Shown here in pieces: positions 1-10,671 of a stretch of DNA of 64,000 nucleotides (positions within the stretch are counted from its first letter, which is position 1; each line of letters opens with the position of its first letter). The stretch covers positions 2,108,001 to 2,172,000 of the forward strand of contig NC_064679.1 in assembly GCF_023278565.1 (NCBI RefSeq), in the 5' to 3' direction. The stretch comes from Colletotrichum lupini (lineage: Eukaryota > Ascomycota > Sordariomycetes > Glomerellales > Glomerellaceae). Below the pieces are notes generated by a model. It was not told the origin of the DNA and did not search any database. It saw only the letters and a list, made by a program, of their open reading frames with translations. The translations under genes were made by a program, and so were the position numbers.

Positions 1-1
1 C

Positions 2-76
2 GCACAAACTCGTGCTGCAACTGTGGCTGGTCCGGTGGCTGAAGGTGAGGTTGGATCGACGGCCGCTCTGAGTTAA
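2..76 (+). CDS. possible 3' end of a gene cut by the window edge
   Basis: The first 76 bases read open on the + strand and end in TAA. The 24 residues are rich in Ala, Gly, Val and Thr, as is common at the C-terminus of fungal secreted or GPI-anchored proteins. The stretch is too short to identify, and an open frame of this length can occur by chance. No upstream sequence is available. Confidence 0.22.
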   Translation, partial: AQTRAATVAGPVAEGEVGSTAALS

Positions 77-1233
77 TACCCACTCCAGGTTAAGCAGTTA
101 CAGTGCTTATTTAGTCGAAAGAAAGGCTTCATTTTTGTTTCCGAGGCGGCTGAAGTAACATTCACGTTCATTGAAAATTCTCAGGAGGATGTGTGTATTT
201 GTGTGTTCATTGTCATGCTGCGTTGACCTGTTCTTGATAGCTTGTGCTCACAGTTCCGAGGTGACGCCAATATCTAGAAGATCTCGATACCTTGTATGCT
301 GCAAGAAGGCCGCAACTACTCTTATTCACACGCTTTTACCTGGAAGCAGCCTTCATTATTCAAACGTACGAGATCTCGATCACAATTTAGCCCGGAAGTC
401 CGAATAAGGCTTGGTGTAACGACGACGGGCCCATCTCTCCGACGAGGGGGTGGGTGGGGGTTCTGAGTTGGTCTACGACAGGGAGGAACGCCAAACTCGA
501 GGCTAGTGCAGAGCAAATTGGAGATCTAGAAACGAGGTTCTAACAAGTGTAATCGTCTTTGGGCACCAAGGATGAGAGGGCACGATGTGCATCACGCGCA
601 AGCACCTACATGCGTTAAGCCGTTTTGATGTCAACTTATGGGATGCAGCTAACACGGAGCATCCGAGCGGCCTAGTGGTGGCTGGATTGCACGTGGCCCT
701 AGCATGGCGAGATTCAATTATTCCATCGGGCTCGTGGGATCTTATTCGATGGCTAGACTAGCTAGTCGAGTACTCTCTCGTAAACCCTCTGCTCAAAACT
801 GCCGACTGAAGCTGTCAAGGACTAGATTCTGGCCATATCAATCGGGGGACACCGGACAGTAAATTGCCCCTTTGTCATAGGTCGTCCATTGTTTGAGCGC
901 TGTGCTCGTAATGAATACCTATACCATGTCCGTTTACGACCATCCTAAAGATGTCCATCGTGATCCTCGAAAAGTTTCCCTTGATGACAAGACGGGACTA
1001 CTGAACTAGGGAATAGACGTCAAGGCCCCCAAGGTGTATGAGCTTGGGGAGTGTTTTAAGGGTGACGCTTTACTGGGACCAGAATTAGGAACAGAAACGG
1101 TCGACAGATTAAGACAAACGACCACGAACGGAACAGATCAATCACACAGTGTGACTGTGTTCGTTGTCCTTGGATTTGAAAGACATCTGATATCCCACAG
1201 CATTCCAAAACAGCTCAAGCCCCCGCCTAAAGC
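77..1233. other. gap without a supported gene
   Basis: Only short open frames without family resemblance occur here. The right side is the 3' flank of the membrane-protein gene on the - strand. Base composition is balanced, and I see no RNA gene, repeat or mobile-element end. Confidence 0.6.
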
Positions 1234-3246
1234 TCAAGCGTAACGCCTTTCCTTTTCCTGCCACCTCAAGGGCATAGCTTCTCCAACCGTGCCAAATGCG
1301 ACATACCCAGTTTCCTCCGAAGGTCTGACATCGCCGATGCAAACTCGCACTCCTTTGATCCTTTTGACCTGACTGGTACCATCCTCCAGTGAGCTCTGTT
1401 GGGCTATGTTCACGTGCGGGCTATCTCTCAAGAAGTACGTGGCTCGATCCAGTACGTCAGGTCCTCGTCTGAGACAACTGAAGATGCTAGCTGCAACACC
1501 CGAAGCCAGCATAACTGTCGATGCGATGAATAGAATTGAAATCCAGAGTCCGCTGACACGCACTACTAACTCATCCGGTGTTCTCATACCCGTGGTATTT
1601 TGAACAATCGTGTTTTCGATTTCCCGGTTGAGGGAATGTACCTGGAAGTTGAAGTCGCCGGTGATGTTGCGTGACGCCACGGAGGCAAGCCAGAAGGTGT
1701 TGAGCAGCTGGGAGAATCGCTGTGAAAATACTGCATCTCCTACCTCGTAAATATCAGTTCCATTGTAAGAGCCGATGCCCGGTGCGGAAAAAGGGGCGGC
1801 CGGGTGGGTGAAGTAGGTTTCCAAAGGTGAAGGGTATGGTTTGTACCATGCGCCATTCTCCGCCTCCCATGTTGTCAAGGTGACTCGCATGAACGTTGTC
1901 ATGAATAAGTCAAAAACTCCTGCCGGTGCCATTTTCTGGGATCCTTCCGCAATGGCACCATCCAATACTGTCGTAACTGTCATATTGTCTGGCTTCTCAA
2001 TCCGTCTAACACGACGGGCGCCACAGAGATCTCCAGTACAAGCCACGTCGACTTTGGCATGCGTCGTTGTAAGTGTACATGTAGCATTAGTCGTTATGCT
2101 GTCTTGGGGATAGTAGGAAGTGAATATCAACTTTCTAGGTTCCTTGCTAAAGAGGCCGTGGAATCCGTCGGATTTAATGAGTAAAGTCCTGCCGGTAGTG
2201 TAGGCTGCTTCTCGCCCAAGTGTTTTGTTCTTGTATGCGAACCAGCCTACAAGGGACATTGATGCTCCACGCTGAACTGAACAGCCTGCATTCATATAGG
2301 CCGTCTCAAAGGTGAAAGAGTAGTTATGCCCCTGGGAGAAGCCACCTTGAGTCGCAATGGGAATTCCCATAATCGCTGACCAAGTCGTATCGGCACCGTC
2401 GAGGCTGACATCGTACCAGCCGTAGGCATCGGCTGCCGCTGTTGGCGGATAATATTCGAGCATGGGGATTTTGACGTTGCCGAAGGCATCTCGAGGTCTT
2501 GTTTTGATGTCCTCGGGGAAAGACAAGGCCGAGATAAAGGCTCCTTGAATGGAGGGCATTGTGCTGAAACCAGCCGAACTCTGGGCTCCTGAGTGTGGAA
2601 ACACGGACATGAACTCAAGGTTCTCAAACGCATACGGTTCTGATGCTTGAGACGGTACCACATCGATGATACGTAGAGCTGCTTGTCCTCCGAGAGGAGA
2701 CATAGCCCAGAGTGCTATGAGGAGTGGTGACAGGATGTTCACACGTCGTAGAGAAAGCGGCGTTGTAACCGCACTGGAGACTGTGCGGCAGCTGAGGAGG
2801 TACTCGAGACTGAGAATCGAGACGCCACGTTCCATCTTCCAACCGGCCGCAGCCTTGAGCAGATTGGCGGCAACAGCGGCAAAAACGATGGGGAAGACAG
2901 TCGGGCTGTACGTCGCGGCCATACGTAAGGTTGGAACCATTCCCGCGTCGATCGGCCAGTTGTTGTGTTTGAGAGCCATCATGCCGTAAATGATGAAGCA
3001 TAGGGACGGGATTATGAGAAGAACATCGAGAAGAAACTGCTGGATTGCGCCAGCGGAGTCTCTCTTCCTAATGCTATGTGTCTCTGTGGGAGCGGATGCG
3101 GCCTTCTTGTCGCGGCTGCCTTCGCTAATAAGGCTCTCGGCCGGGTCGTTATTCGGGTCATCCGATGCGGGAGATGCGGCATTCGCGGCGTCACTGTCGA
3201 AGTTGGCTCCTTCGGTGAAGTTGGAGTCGTGTAAGATATCAGGCAT
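1234..3246 (-). CDS. multi-pass membrane protein of unknown function
   Basis: An intronless 670-residue frame starts at 3246 and stops at 1234. The N-terminal 60 residues are polar and rich in Asp, Ser and Ala. Three hydrophobic segments follow (about residues 69-90, 108-130 and 168-185). Then comes a long, probably extracytoplasmic domain with Cys residues and several N-x-S/T sites, a further membrane helix near 567-588 and a polar tail of about 80 residues. This layout (helices, large glycosylated loop, one late helix, tail) is common among uncharacterised Pezizomycotina plasma-membrane proteins. I cannot name a Pfam family and assign no activity. It is divergent from the 4643 gene, with about 1.4 kb between the starts. 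The length and the clean membrane pattern make a real gene very likely. Confidence 0.85.
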   Translation of the reverse strand: MPDILHDSNFTEGANFDSDAANAASPASDDPNNDPAESLISEGSRDKKAASAPTETHSIRKRDSAGAIQQFLLDVLLIIPSLCFIIYGMMALKHNNWPIDAGMVPTLRMAATYSPTVFPIVFAAVAANLLKAAAGWKMERGVSILSLEYLLSCRTVSSAVTTPLSLRRVNILSPLLIALWAMSPLGGQAALRIIDVVPSQASEPYAFENLEFMSVFPHSGAQSSAGFSTMPSIQGAFISALSFPEDIKTRPRDAFGNVKIPMLEYYPPTAAADAYGWYDVSLDGADTTWSAIMGIPIATQGGFSQGHNYSFTFETAYMNAGCSVQRGASMSLVGWFAYKNKTLGREAAYTTGRTLLIKSDGFHGLFSKEPRKLIFTSYYPQDSITTNATCTLTTTHAKVDVACTGDLCGARRVRRIEKPDNMTVTTVLDGAIAEGSQKMAPAGVFDLFMTTFMRVTLTTWEAENGAWYKPYPSPLETYFTHPAAPFSAPGIGSYNGTDIYEVGDAVFSQRFSQLLNTFWLASVASRNITGDFNFQVHSLNREIENTIVQNTTGMRTPDELVVRVSGLWISILFIASTVMLASGVAASIFSCLRRGPDVLDRATYFLRDSPHVNIAQQSSLEDGTSQVKRIKGVRVCIGDVRPSEETGYVAFGTVGEAMPLRWQEKERRYA

Positions 3247-3588
3247 GATGCGCGGCTTTGTTCGGATGGTACACCTATTCGCGTTCCAAGTTTAGTTCGC
3301 CCCAACTTGACGGAGGAGAAGCCTTTCGAATAAAACTCGTTGAAAGGGGGAACAACGTTGGGCAAGAGCTGACTTGGGAAGAAGCAACTGTTTGGTGGGC
3401 GGATCATTCCTCAGCTGTTCGACGCGACGCTGTGCCGCAATGTTGGAAGCATCGCTGGTCCGCAATCTAAGACAGGCTGTAACGCACCCCGGCTGCCTGC
3501 ATGCCCATGAGGAAAGGCTACATGGCTGCCTTATCGCGTATGTTGGTCTCACAGTCTTGGCAGCTGAGAATGGTCGTTGGCGAACATG

Positions 3589-4224
3589 ACAGACAAGATC
3601 AACGTGTTATATGTTATCTTGCTGCTGACATGTTCGTTAGGATACTCTGTAGGAGTATGGGTGCATCTGATCAAATATTTGCATCTTGAGTATCGCGTCA
3701 AATTTGTGAATTTGCGTTTTCTATCTGATAGTTGTGGTCATACTCGGGCATCATGTGAGATAGTCTCTACGAGTCACCCGTCCCTTTTCGATACTGAGGG
3801 ACGAGCTTACCCCCCAGGTGCAAAAGTTAGAGCAAGTAGTGTGTACGACTGTTCGTATTGGCTTGCTTCGTATAAAGTGAACGACGCAATGAAGTTTCCG
3901 CTGATGTTGATTCGGCAATTACCTGTACCCGTCTTGGAATATCTCGACGGCGCGGGGCTCTTCTACGTCGAAAATCAACCCTCTGAGTTGGCTCATCCTC
4001 CAAGTCAACTCATGTCGCACCGGACTTCTAAGAACGTGCGAATAGCTTCAGCGATTTTCAGGAAGCACTTGGCTTTTTGCCAACTTTATCTAAGTGGTTA
4101 TTGTTGCTTCGAAAAAGGGAGCTTCCGAACTGGAAGGCAATTCGATTACCACTCTGCAGACCTTTGTCACATGATCGATGCACTTGACCTGACTGAAACT
4201 GAGACTAAAGAGCTGTTAACGTAG
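3589..4224 (+). CDS. orphan open frame, possible small secreted or membrane protein
   Basis: An open frame of 211 residues runs from an ATG at 3589 (another in-frame ATG lies at 3577). It opens with a hydrophobic stretch that could be a signal peptide or anchor (about residues 4-22), followed by a Cys-containing region I do not recognise. It lies in the intergenic space between two divergent genes. Codon use is less GC-biased at third positions than in its neighbours, which speaks against a conserved gene. It could be a lineage-specific gene or chance. Confidence 0.25.
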   Translation, partial: TDKINVLYVILLLTCSLGYSVGVWVHLIKYLHLEYRVKFVNLRFLSDSCGHTRASCEIVSTSHPSLFDTEGRAYPPGAKVRASSVYDCSYWLASYKVNDAMKFPLMLIRQLPVPVLEYLDGAGLFYVENQPSELAHPPSQLMSHRTSKNVRIASAIFRKHLAFCQLYLSGYCCFEKGSFRTGRQFDYHSADLCHMIDALDLTETETKELLT

Positions 4225-4642
4225 CAACTTCTCTTAGACGAAGCCACATCCTTTGTTCCCTACAGAATAGCGACGTTTACGGCAGATCTGATGTTCTGTG
4301 CACACAAGTCCGAAGTTCCAAACGGGAATGGACAAAGCTGAAGAAAAAAGGATCTGAGCAGTTGTGCAACAAACGGCGGAGCCTGTTCAACGTCTAGAAT
4401 TCTTTGATTACTAGTACATTGTTACTTGACAGAGGGCCACTGGACTAATTGCAGCGAATACATATATCCAGGGTATTCTTCCCTGAATCACAACTCGCCA
4501 ATTCACCCTAGCTCGAAACGTTTCCCTCGACACCTCGAGATTTTCTTTTCTTTCTACGACTTCAGCCAACTTCCTAGGCATTCTTTTCTCGGCACATTAT
4601 CTTTTCTCTCACAATCCTTTTCCTCGAACAAGAAAGCCCACG
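4225..4642 (+). promoter_or_regulatory. upstream region and pyrimidine-rich leader of the LPMO gene
   Basis: No gene is seen. The last 150 bases before the ATG at 4643 are strongly pyrimidine-rich (runs such as TTTTCTTTTCTTTCT), as is usual for leaders of well-expressed filamentous-fungal genes. No specific operator could be assigned. Confidence 0.35.
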
Positions 4643-6034
4643 ATGCTTTCCAACATGAACCAATTTTTTCTTCTCGCTTCGATGCTGGCATCGACGACGT
4701 TTGGACACGTTGTCCTCGAGAATCCCAAGCCCTTCAAGTTTGTTGCTGACGGTCCTACTAACCCGATTTCTAGCACAGGTGATGACTTCCCATGCAAGAT
4801 CCCCTCTGGTGCCAGTTACATCATCGACGGAGCACCTACAGTCATTGCCATTGGCGAGACCTTCGAGGCCACCTTCAAGGGCCAGGCTGTCCACGGAGGC
4901 GGCAGCTGCCAGTTCGCCCTCAGTGCCGACGCCAACCCGACAAAGAATTCCAAGTGGATGGTCATCCACTCTATCGAGGGCGGCTGCCCGGCCCGCAACC
5001 AAAAGGGTAACCTCGAAGGTCCCAACGAAGATAAGTACCCCTTCAAGATCCCCTCCAGCATCGCACCCGGCGACTACGTCTTTGCCTGGATCTGGCTCGC
5101 CAGAGTTGGCGGCCAGCCGGAGTACTACATGAATTGTGCCCCCATCACCGTCACTGGTGGCGCTGGTGGTGCTACGAAGAAGAAGCGTGGACCCATTGCT
5201 GATCGTCGCATGTCCCTGGCGAAGCGTGAAGAGTTTCCGGAGCTCTTCATGGCTAACATCGGAGAAGTCGCTGGCGGCTGCACCACCGGAGAGGCTCTCA
5301 ACGCCCAGGTTCCCATCGCTTTTCCCAACCGCGGCCTCTACTTCGATCGACCCGAGGGCGACAATCTCTACAAGCAGCCCTGTGACGGTAACCCTAATGC
5401 CGGAGCCCCTGTTGAGGCTCCGGCTGGCGGCGATGTGCCTGCCGGTAGCATTGCTACGTCTGTTCCGACCTCCAGCATTGTCGACGGCTCATCTCTTTCA
5501 CCATCGGTCGCAACTGGCTCCTCCGCCATTGCCTCTTCCGTCATTTCGACACAGGAGCCGGCTCCTACACCTGCCGAAACTACCGCTCTCGTCGAGCCTA
5601 CTGCCCCTATTACACCAACTTCTGCGGCCGAATCTTCTATCCAACCAGCTCCGACGGCTTCTATGATTTCTCCCATCGAGACCCCAGTCCCTACCGACAT
5701 CGTTCCAACTCCGTTTATCTCTTTCATCACGGTCACAATTACCGCCACCGACTGTGGAGCGTTGGCCACTCCCGGTGCGCCCGTAATTGAGCCCACCGCC
5801 GTCCCTACATCCTCGCCTGATTCACCCACACCTGATCCCGACTCCGACGACGACTCTGATTCTGACCCCGAATCTTGCACTGAAGGCTACTTAACCTGCT
5901 TGGAGGATGAAACACACTTCGCTACTTGCACTGGCGGCGAGTTGACTGCGCCGCAGCCGATTGCCCCTGGCTTCAAGTGTGCCGCTGGAGAGGGTGAAGG
6001 TCTAGACATCTCGCCTATTGGTGGAGAGTATTAG
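4643..6034 (+). CDS. AA11 lytic polysaccharide monooxygenase with C-terminal Cys-rich (X278-like) module
   Basis: This is an intronless frame of 463 residues. A signal peptide (1-21) ends just before His22, so the mature protein would start with the N-terminal histidine of the copper-binding histidine brace. The second brace histidine is His84 in the A-V-H-G-G-G-S-C motif typical of AA11, and the Y-Y-M-N-C-A-P segment near 170 supplies the family's axial tyrosine region. AA11 enzymes cleave crystalline chitin oxidatively outside the cell, using copper and a reductant with O2 or H2O2. After the catalytic domain come basic KR sites, then a Ser/Thr/Pro-rich linker (about 255-410) ending in an acidic Asp/Ser stretch. 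A short Cys-rich module (about 412-450) resembles the X278/CBM19-like chitin-binding modules found on some AA11 proteins. The family call is strong; the chitin-binding role of the tail is inferred. An alternative start at Met5 would keep the signal peptide. Confidence 0.9.
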   Translation: MLSNMNQFFLLASMLASTTFGHVVLENPKPFKFVADGPTNPISSTGDDFPCKIPSGASYIIDGAPTVIAIGETFEATFKGQAVHGGGSCQFALSADANPTKNSKWMVIHSIEGGCPARNQKGNLEGPNEDKYPFKIPSSIAPGDYVFAWIWLARVGGQPEYYMNCAPITVTGGAGGATKKKRGPIADRRMSLAKREEFPELFMANIGEVAGGCTTGEALNAQVPIAFPNRGLYFDRPEGDNLYKQPCDGNPNAGAPVEAPAGGDVPAGSIATSVPTSSIVDGSSLSPSVATGSSAIASSVISTQEPAPTPAETTALVEPTAPITPTSAAESSIQPAPTASMISPIETPVPTDIVPTPFISFITVTITATDCGALATPGAPVIEPTAVPTSSPDSPTPDPDSDDDSDSDPESCTEGYLTCLEDETHFATCTGGELTAPQPIAPGFKCAAGEGEGLDISPIGGEY

Positions 6035-7804
6035 AAGGTTGTCTTAAATAGTGCATAGAATGGATCGTGGTGTCAAGTGCCATATTTTTAGCTCATTTTA
6101 TCGCAAGCGAAGTTGATTTCACGTGTGCTCTGCTAGCACTTGTGAACTTCCCTCTCCTAACGTGTTGACCAGCTGTGGAACATAAGGTGCATACAATCCG
6201 TCTTCATGTAGGTCATACTTGACTGCTGGAATGAGATCATCAATAATTAAGGTGTGTTGCCCTCTACTCAGGTCAATGTGGATGCCTTCTTGTCATTACA
6301 GGCCAGACTGTCGCCGATACTTGTGATCGGCCCCACTTTCCACAGACCCGGCGGCCGCTCGGGCAAGGGGGGCCAGTCCGATGTTCTGGTCCGGAAACGA
6401 GGCTTGGTCGATGGCAATTCGACTGTCAACTGAAGTCCCATTTGAAAGCGCAAAAGAGGTGCTCTAAGCGCGGCATTTATGTCTAAAAGCGCGTGTCGTT
6501 TACTTTATCAGTCATCTGAGGGGCGTCTGTCTGGCGTCTGGATCACAGTCCTCAACCGGGTAGGCCAGTCCCGAAAGGAGTCGGCTGGGGGAGGGTGAAG
6601 AGATGCTCACTGGAATAGATCTTTGTGGTTCAGTCTTTCGCGTCTTTAGTGTCGACCCAAAGATTTGATGCGGACAACTCGCATGCAACCCAGTTCCTTA
6701 TGCTTACTCGATTCCTTGATTCGTGGTGACAGGGTTAGGCGCGCGTCTTTGATCCTTCTAGCCAACATTTTGGCCCTAGCTCATCTGACGCCCGCGTCTA
6801 AGTCGCACTGACTTCGGCTACCATGCTGCCGCACCTTCGCAGAGCTAGTAGGGGCTAGACGTCGTACAAGTGAATCAAACTGTCCTTGATATCGAGCCTA
6901 TCAATTTCGCTCACACGGCTGGCTCGGTAATCATTGTTGGGTACTCTCTTCTGAGCTGCCTAATAATGCGGAGCCTTCCTCATGCACGACGTCAGGAGAC
7001 AACAGCACTAAAAAAGGCCGTGCTGAGGTCCGCAAGGAGCTCGGGGAATAAAAGCTCGCCTGTCCAGTTGCCGCCTCCCGTCGCCAAGAGAGCGTTCCTG
7101 TCGATCAGACCCTATTGTGCCCTGCGAGTAAATCTCGGCAGTGGCAGGCAACAATGAGGAACCCCAATACAAACATCCCAAAGTTCCTTGTTTTGACTGC
7201 CTTGAGAACACAGCTAAAGGGTTCCTTGAATAGCCCCCACGATGGTGGAGCAAAGCTGACATGTTTCACGTCTTTGAAATTAGCTTATGGGGCCTCTTGG
7301 TGCTTACGGGTTGCATTGATGGCCTCTCTCAAAGGCAGTGCCCTCCCTTACCAACGGCCTCAATAAAGTAGCCGTGGCTTGATTTTAGACTTTGACATGG
7401 GTTTCCTAGGCGGTTAAAATCTAAGTTGGGGATCCTTCGCTAGGCACAGAACCAAAGATCCTACCAAAGATCCTATTCTTTGCCAAAGAAGCTCGATCCT
7501 TCAACGTGCGATCGACACCGGCCCCCAGAATTCATCTCGACGGAAATCCATTTGCTAGGCATCGCGATTATGGCTAACAGCCTTACCTGGTTCGAGACTC
7601 CGGCAGCCATCGCGACCTCACCACCAAAGTCCCTTTCACGTCAACGATCTTCAATTATATTAAGATGTTGCTACTCCTCATCCTCAACTGCCACAAACCA
7701 AGACAGCCTCAAGCTTCTAGCAAATCATCACACTCTTTCTCAGGACGATAGTCCTTGCTTTCTCTCTTTCATCATCCTGATACGCCACGGTTTAAACACC
7801 AATC
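6035..7804. other. 1.8-kb gap without a supported gene
   Basis: Only short, unrelated open frames are present. A perfect tandem pair of the 12-mer CCAAAGATCCTA lies at 7452-7475. The last 150 bases before 7805 are C/T/A-rich and form the likely promoter and leader of the secreted-protein gene. Confidence 0.5.
7452..7475. repeat. perfect 12-bp tandem duplication
   Basis: CCAAAGATCCTA occurs twice head to tail, about 330 bases upstream of the secreted-protein start. It may be a chance duplication or a paired binding site. Confidence 0.6.
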
Positions 7805-8643
7805 ATGAAGACTTCTGCCACTCTTTTGGCCTTTGTGGCCGCTTCCAATGCCTCGCCTCTTGGTGTCTCTGTCAAGCGGGATGCCTTTGATAGCAAGGAT
7901 GCCATGTGCAAAGGATGGGATCTCACAACTCCCGAGGGCGCGGACAAGCTCTGGGAAGATACCTACGCCGGAGCATCTCTTGACCTCTTCATCAAGTCTC
8001 AGTGGGGTAAAGTGTTCAACGGTCTTTCTTGCCATGAACTTCAATTCTAATGAAAGTCTTACGGACAGAACACGAGAACTCTTGGGTGAAGAACCTCGAA
8101 GACTTAGTCTCAGGTGGCACATCTGGCAAGTCCGGTGCTGCCGGCTGCTCGGCTCTTGGAAACGAGTGCAAGCCGTTGAACGACATGACCTGCGATGCCC
8201 AATACGACGCATACGGCAAGACCCCTATCGGCAAGAACTCCTACTGGATCTTCCAAGCAGTCAAGGGCATGCATGCCAAGTTCAACGAGCTGAATCGTCA
8301 GCTCACCAAGGAGACTCTCATCAGCGGACTGCAGATTGGTCAGATGGTGACCGACTTCCAAGGAAACCAGGACGACCCTGGCGACGTCCTTGGCTGGCTT
8401 TCCGCCGCCGCTTCCATGGGTGGTGCTAGCGGTGGTCTGGTTCCTGGAGCTGTAAGTTTGCCAATCTCTGAGGAGTCTGTGACGTTTTCAGGACTCTTGC
8501 TAACGCATTGCTGCGACAGGGAACTGCCATCGCTGGTGGCTTCGGCATGCTCAGCGGCATCTTCTCTGGACTGGCTGCCTCTAACAGCGCCGATGATATC
8601 GATCAAGGCTCAATTTCAGCCGCCCTAGCTGACGCTTTCAAGC
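7805..8643 (+). pseudogene. 5' part of a secreted-protein gene, broken by an LTR retrotransposon
   Basis: Exons are 7805-8006, 8070-8451 less one base by frame (exon 2 is read as 8069-8451) and 8520-8643. Introns are 8007-8068 and 8452-8519, with GT..AG ends and CTAAT/CTAAC branch sites. The product has a signal peptide (about 1-16), a likely Kex2 site (K24-R25), a Cys-containing N-terminal domain and a Gly/Ala-rich hydrophobic segment. The layout resembles fungal secreted proteins of the DUF7872 type, though that call is tentative. The frame is intact until 8643, where the LTR begins with TGTCACG; the open frame then runs some way into the LTR, which is artefactual. The 3' part lies at 23237-23895 on the - strand and joins in frame (codon split C|AA), giving 455 residues in total. 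No premature stop is seen in either part. Confidence 0.9.
8639..8643 (+). repeat. target-site duplication CAAGC (outer left)
   Basis: These five bases directly precede the LTR start TGTCACG at 8644. The partner copy is the reverse complement GCTTG at 23896-23900, at the inner end of the other element. A matching duplication on the wrong element is the signature of an inversion. Confidence 0.88.
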
Positions 8644-8819
8644 TGTCACGAGTTATAGCACGCAGCAATAAGCATACGGAGTATAATAAAAGTGGCTTAA
8701 CTATTAAAATAAAAATAGATAAAAAAAAAGGTCTATATATATAATATCTAAAATAGATACGTAATTTAGTACGTAACGGGTACTTTAGAAAACACGATTA
8801 CTATCCCTATTACGTAATA
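8644..8819 (-). repeat. LTR of copy 1 (3' LTR, left end)
   Basis: About 176 bases starting TGTCACGAG and ending ACGTAATA (from an ancestral TGACA-type end, by comparison with 23901). The same sequence recurs at 17138-17314 and, inverted, at 23901-24074 and 30454-30630. Confidence 0.9.
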
Positions 8820-8830
8820 TACCCCCTAAT
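8820..8830 (-). other. polypurine tract of copy 1
   Basis: On the - strand this reads ATTAGGGGGTA and abuts the LTR. The identical sequence precedes the 3' LTR of copy 2. It sets the element's orientation. Confidence 0.65.
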
Positions 8831-9270
8831 TACTACTATTAAAGAGCTATTATACTTAAAATAAAATCTTTAAATACTTTTGTAAAAGCCTAATTTAGTT
8901 AAATATAAATAAATAAAAAATAAGTATAAGGGATATATATTTTTTAAACCGCGTTTATTATAAATATTTTTATTTATTTAAAATAAATAAAATCCTAACT
9001 TAAAATAGTGCGTATTTTATTATTTCTAATATATAAATTACTAAGAGCGAGGCTACTTAGCTACTTTATATATATCTAAATTCTTATAGTATTACTTAAT
9101 TAAATTTTTTTTTCTTTTTAACCTTTTATAATTATTATAAATACTTTTATTTATTACGCGCGCGCGTTTATATTATTAAATTATTTACTAATTTTATTTT
9201 AAATATAAATATCTAATATATTTAAAAATAATAATAAGTTTTATATATTTTTTATAATACTTCTTATATA

Positions 9271-10671
9271 CGTATTATATAGTTTACTAAGAGTTTAAAT
9301 AAGTAATAATACTAACGAGCCCCTCTAAGTTATTACCCCCCCTTATAATTTCTTATTTATTTATTAAAACCTAGTTACTAAGCTCTCTCTCCCTAACTAA
9401 GAGAATATTAAAATTATTAATTAAAATACTAAGGACTTTATTAAATTTAAAGCTCTTTTTAATAACTATAATAAAAGTAATAATAAAATAAATAGTAATA
9501 ATAAAAGCTTTAATAAGCTTTTACTTATCCCCCCCTTAGAGTTTAAAAATAAAAATAAAACTAATTTAAATAATAAGCCCTCTAAAAAAAGTATATTATA
9601 TACTTATTATCTTAAGAATTTATATTTAATATTATTTTAAAATTTAAAAAACATAAGGCTAGCTCTTTTTAAAAAAGTAATAAAAAGTAAAAAAGAACGT
9701 TAAGAAGCTAAAGTACCCCCTATAATAAATATAATTCTCTTCGCTATTCTAAGCTTATTTAATATATACTTAATCCTTAAAAAGCTTAAAAAAGAGGCTC
9801 TTAAGGAATAGGAGATTTAATACTTACTTTATTTTAAAATAGCCTTTTAATATACTAATCTTAAGGATAGTAGTTATTATTTTATAAAAAATAATAACTA
9901 ATATACGCGCTATTTTAATAGCCGTTTGATTAAAAAGTATATTAATATATTAATTATTTTATAATTAATAACCTAGGCCTTTACCGAGGTTATTATAAAT
10001 AACGCTCTTTTTTTTATAAATATATTATCCTTTTTTATTATTAAAAAGCGCACTTCTAATTATAATTTTAATAAAATATTACTAAGCTCTATAATATTAT
10101 TTACTAAATATATAATAATTAAAAAATATATAAGAACTATATTAGCTTTTATATAAAGGACTTCTTTAATATATACCCTTAGTTCTTTTTTATACTTATT
10201 ATAATCGTTTATAATTAACTTTTTATTATATTACTTATTTTTATATTTTAAGTTATTAACTTAATAGTCGTTGTAACTCTTATACCCCCTATTACCCCCG
10301 CTATTCTTAGTTTTATAAACTTTAAAATATATAAAACGCGTTTTTTAATATATATACTAACCCTCTTTTTTAATAACGCTATATTCTTAGTAATTACGTA
10401 CTTTATAAATTAAGAGTTTAAATAATAAATATAAACCTAGGTTTTATTTTTATATATATATACCCTATAAAATAAAGTTATTTTAAGAGTTTAGGCTTTC
10501 GGGCTAAGAGAGGTTTTTATTTTATTTATTTTAAACCTCTAAGCCGTACTCTAAGTTCCGTTTATTATTTATTTTTAAGTATTAAGCTTTTTTAAATATA
10601 GCCTAAATTAATTATTTTTAACTATTTTAGCTATTTATAATAGCTTTTTATATATTGTAAAAGTTAAGAAG
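9271..10671. mobile_element. nested insertion of about 1.4 kb inside copy 1
   Basis: Aligning copy 1 with the reverse complement of copy 2, homology stops near 9270 and resumes near 10672, while copy 2 is continuous (around 29480 on its strand). A short TATA repeat lies on both sides and could be a target duplication. The inserted sequence is as AT-rich as its host. I find no clear terminal repeats, and the ends are uncertain by about 10 bases. Confidence 0.6.

Noticed and set aside
8508..8744. Open frame continuing from the secreted-protein exon into AT-rich DNA
   Set aside because: After 8643 the codons belong to the LTR. The residues are lysine/isoleucine-rich and unrelated to the true continuation at 23895.
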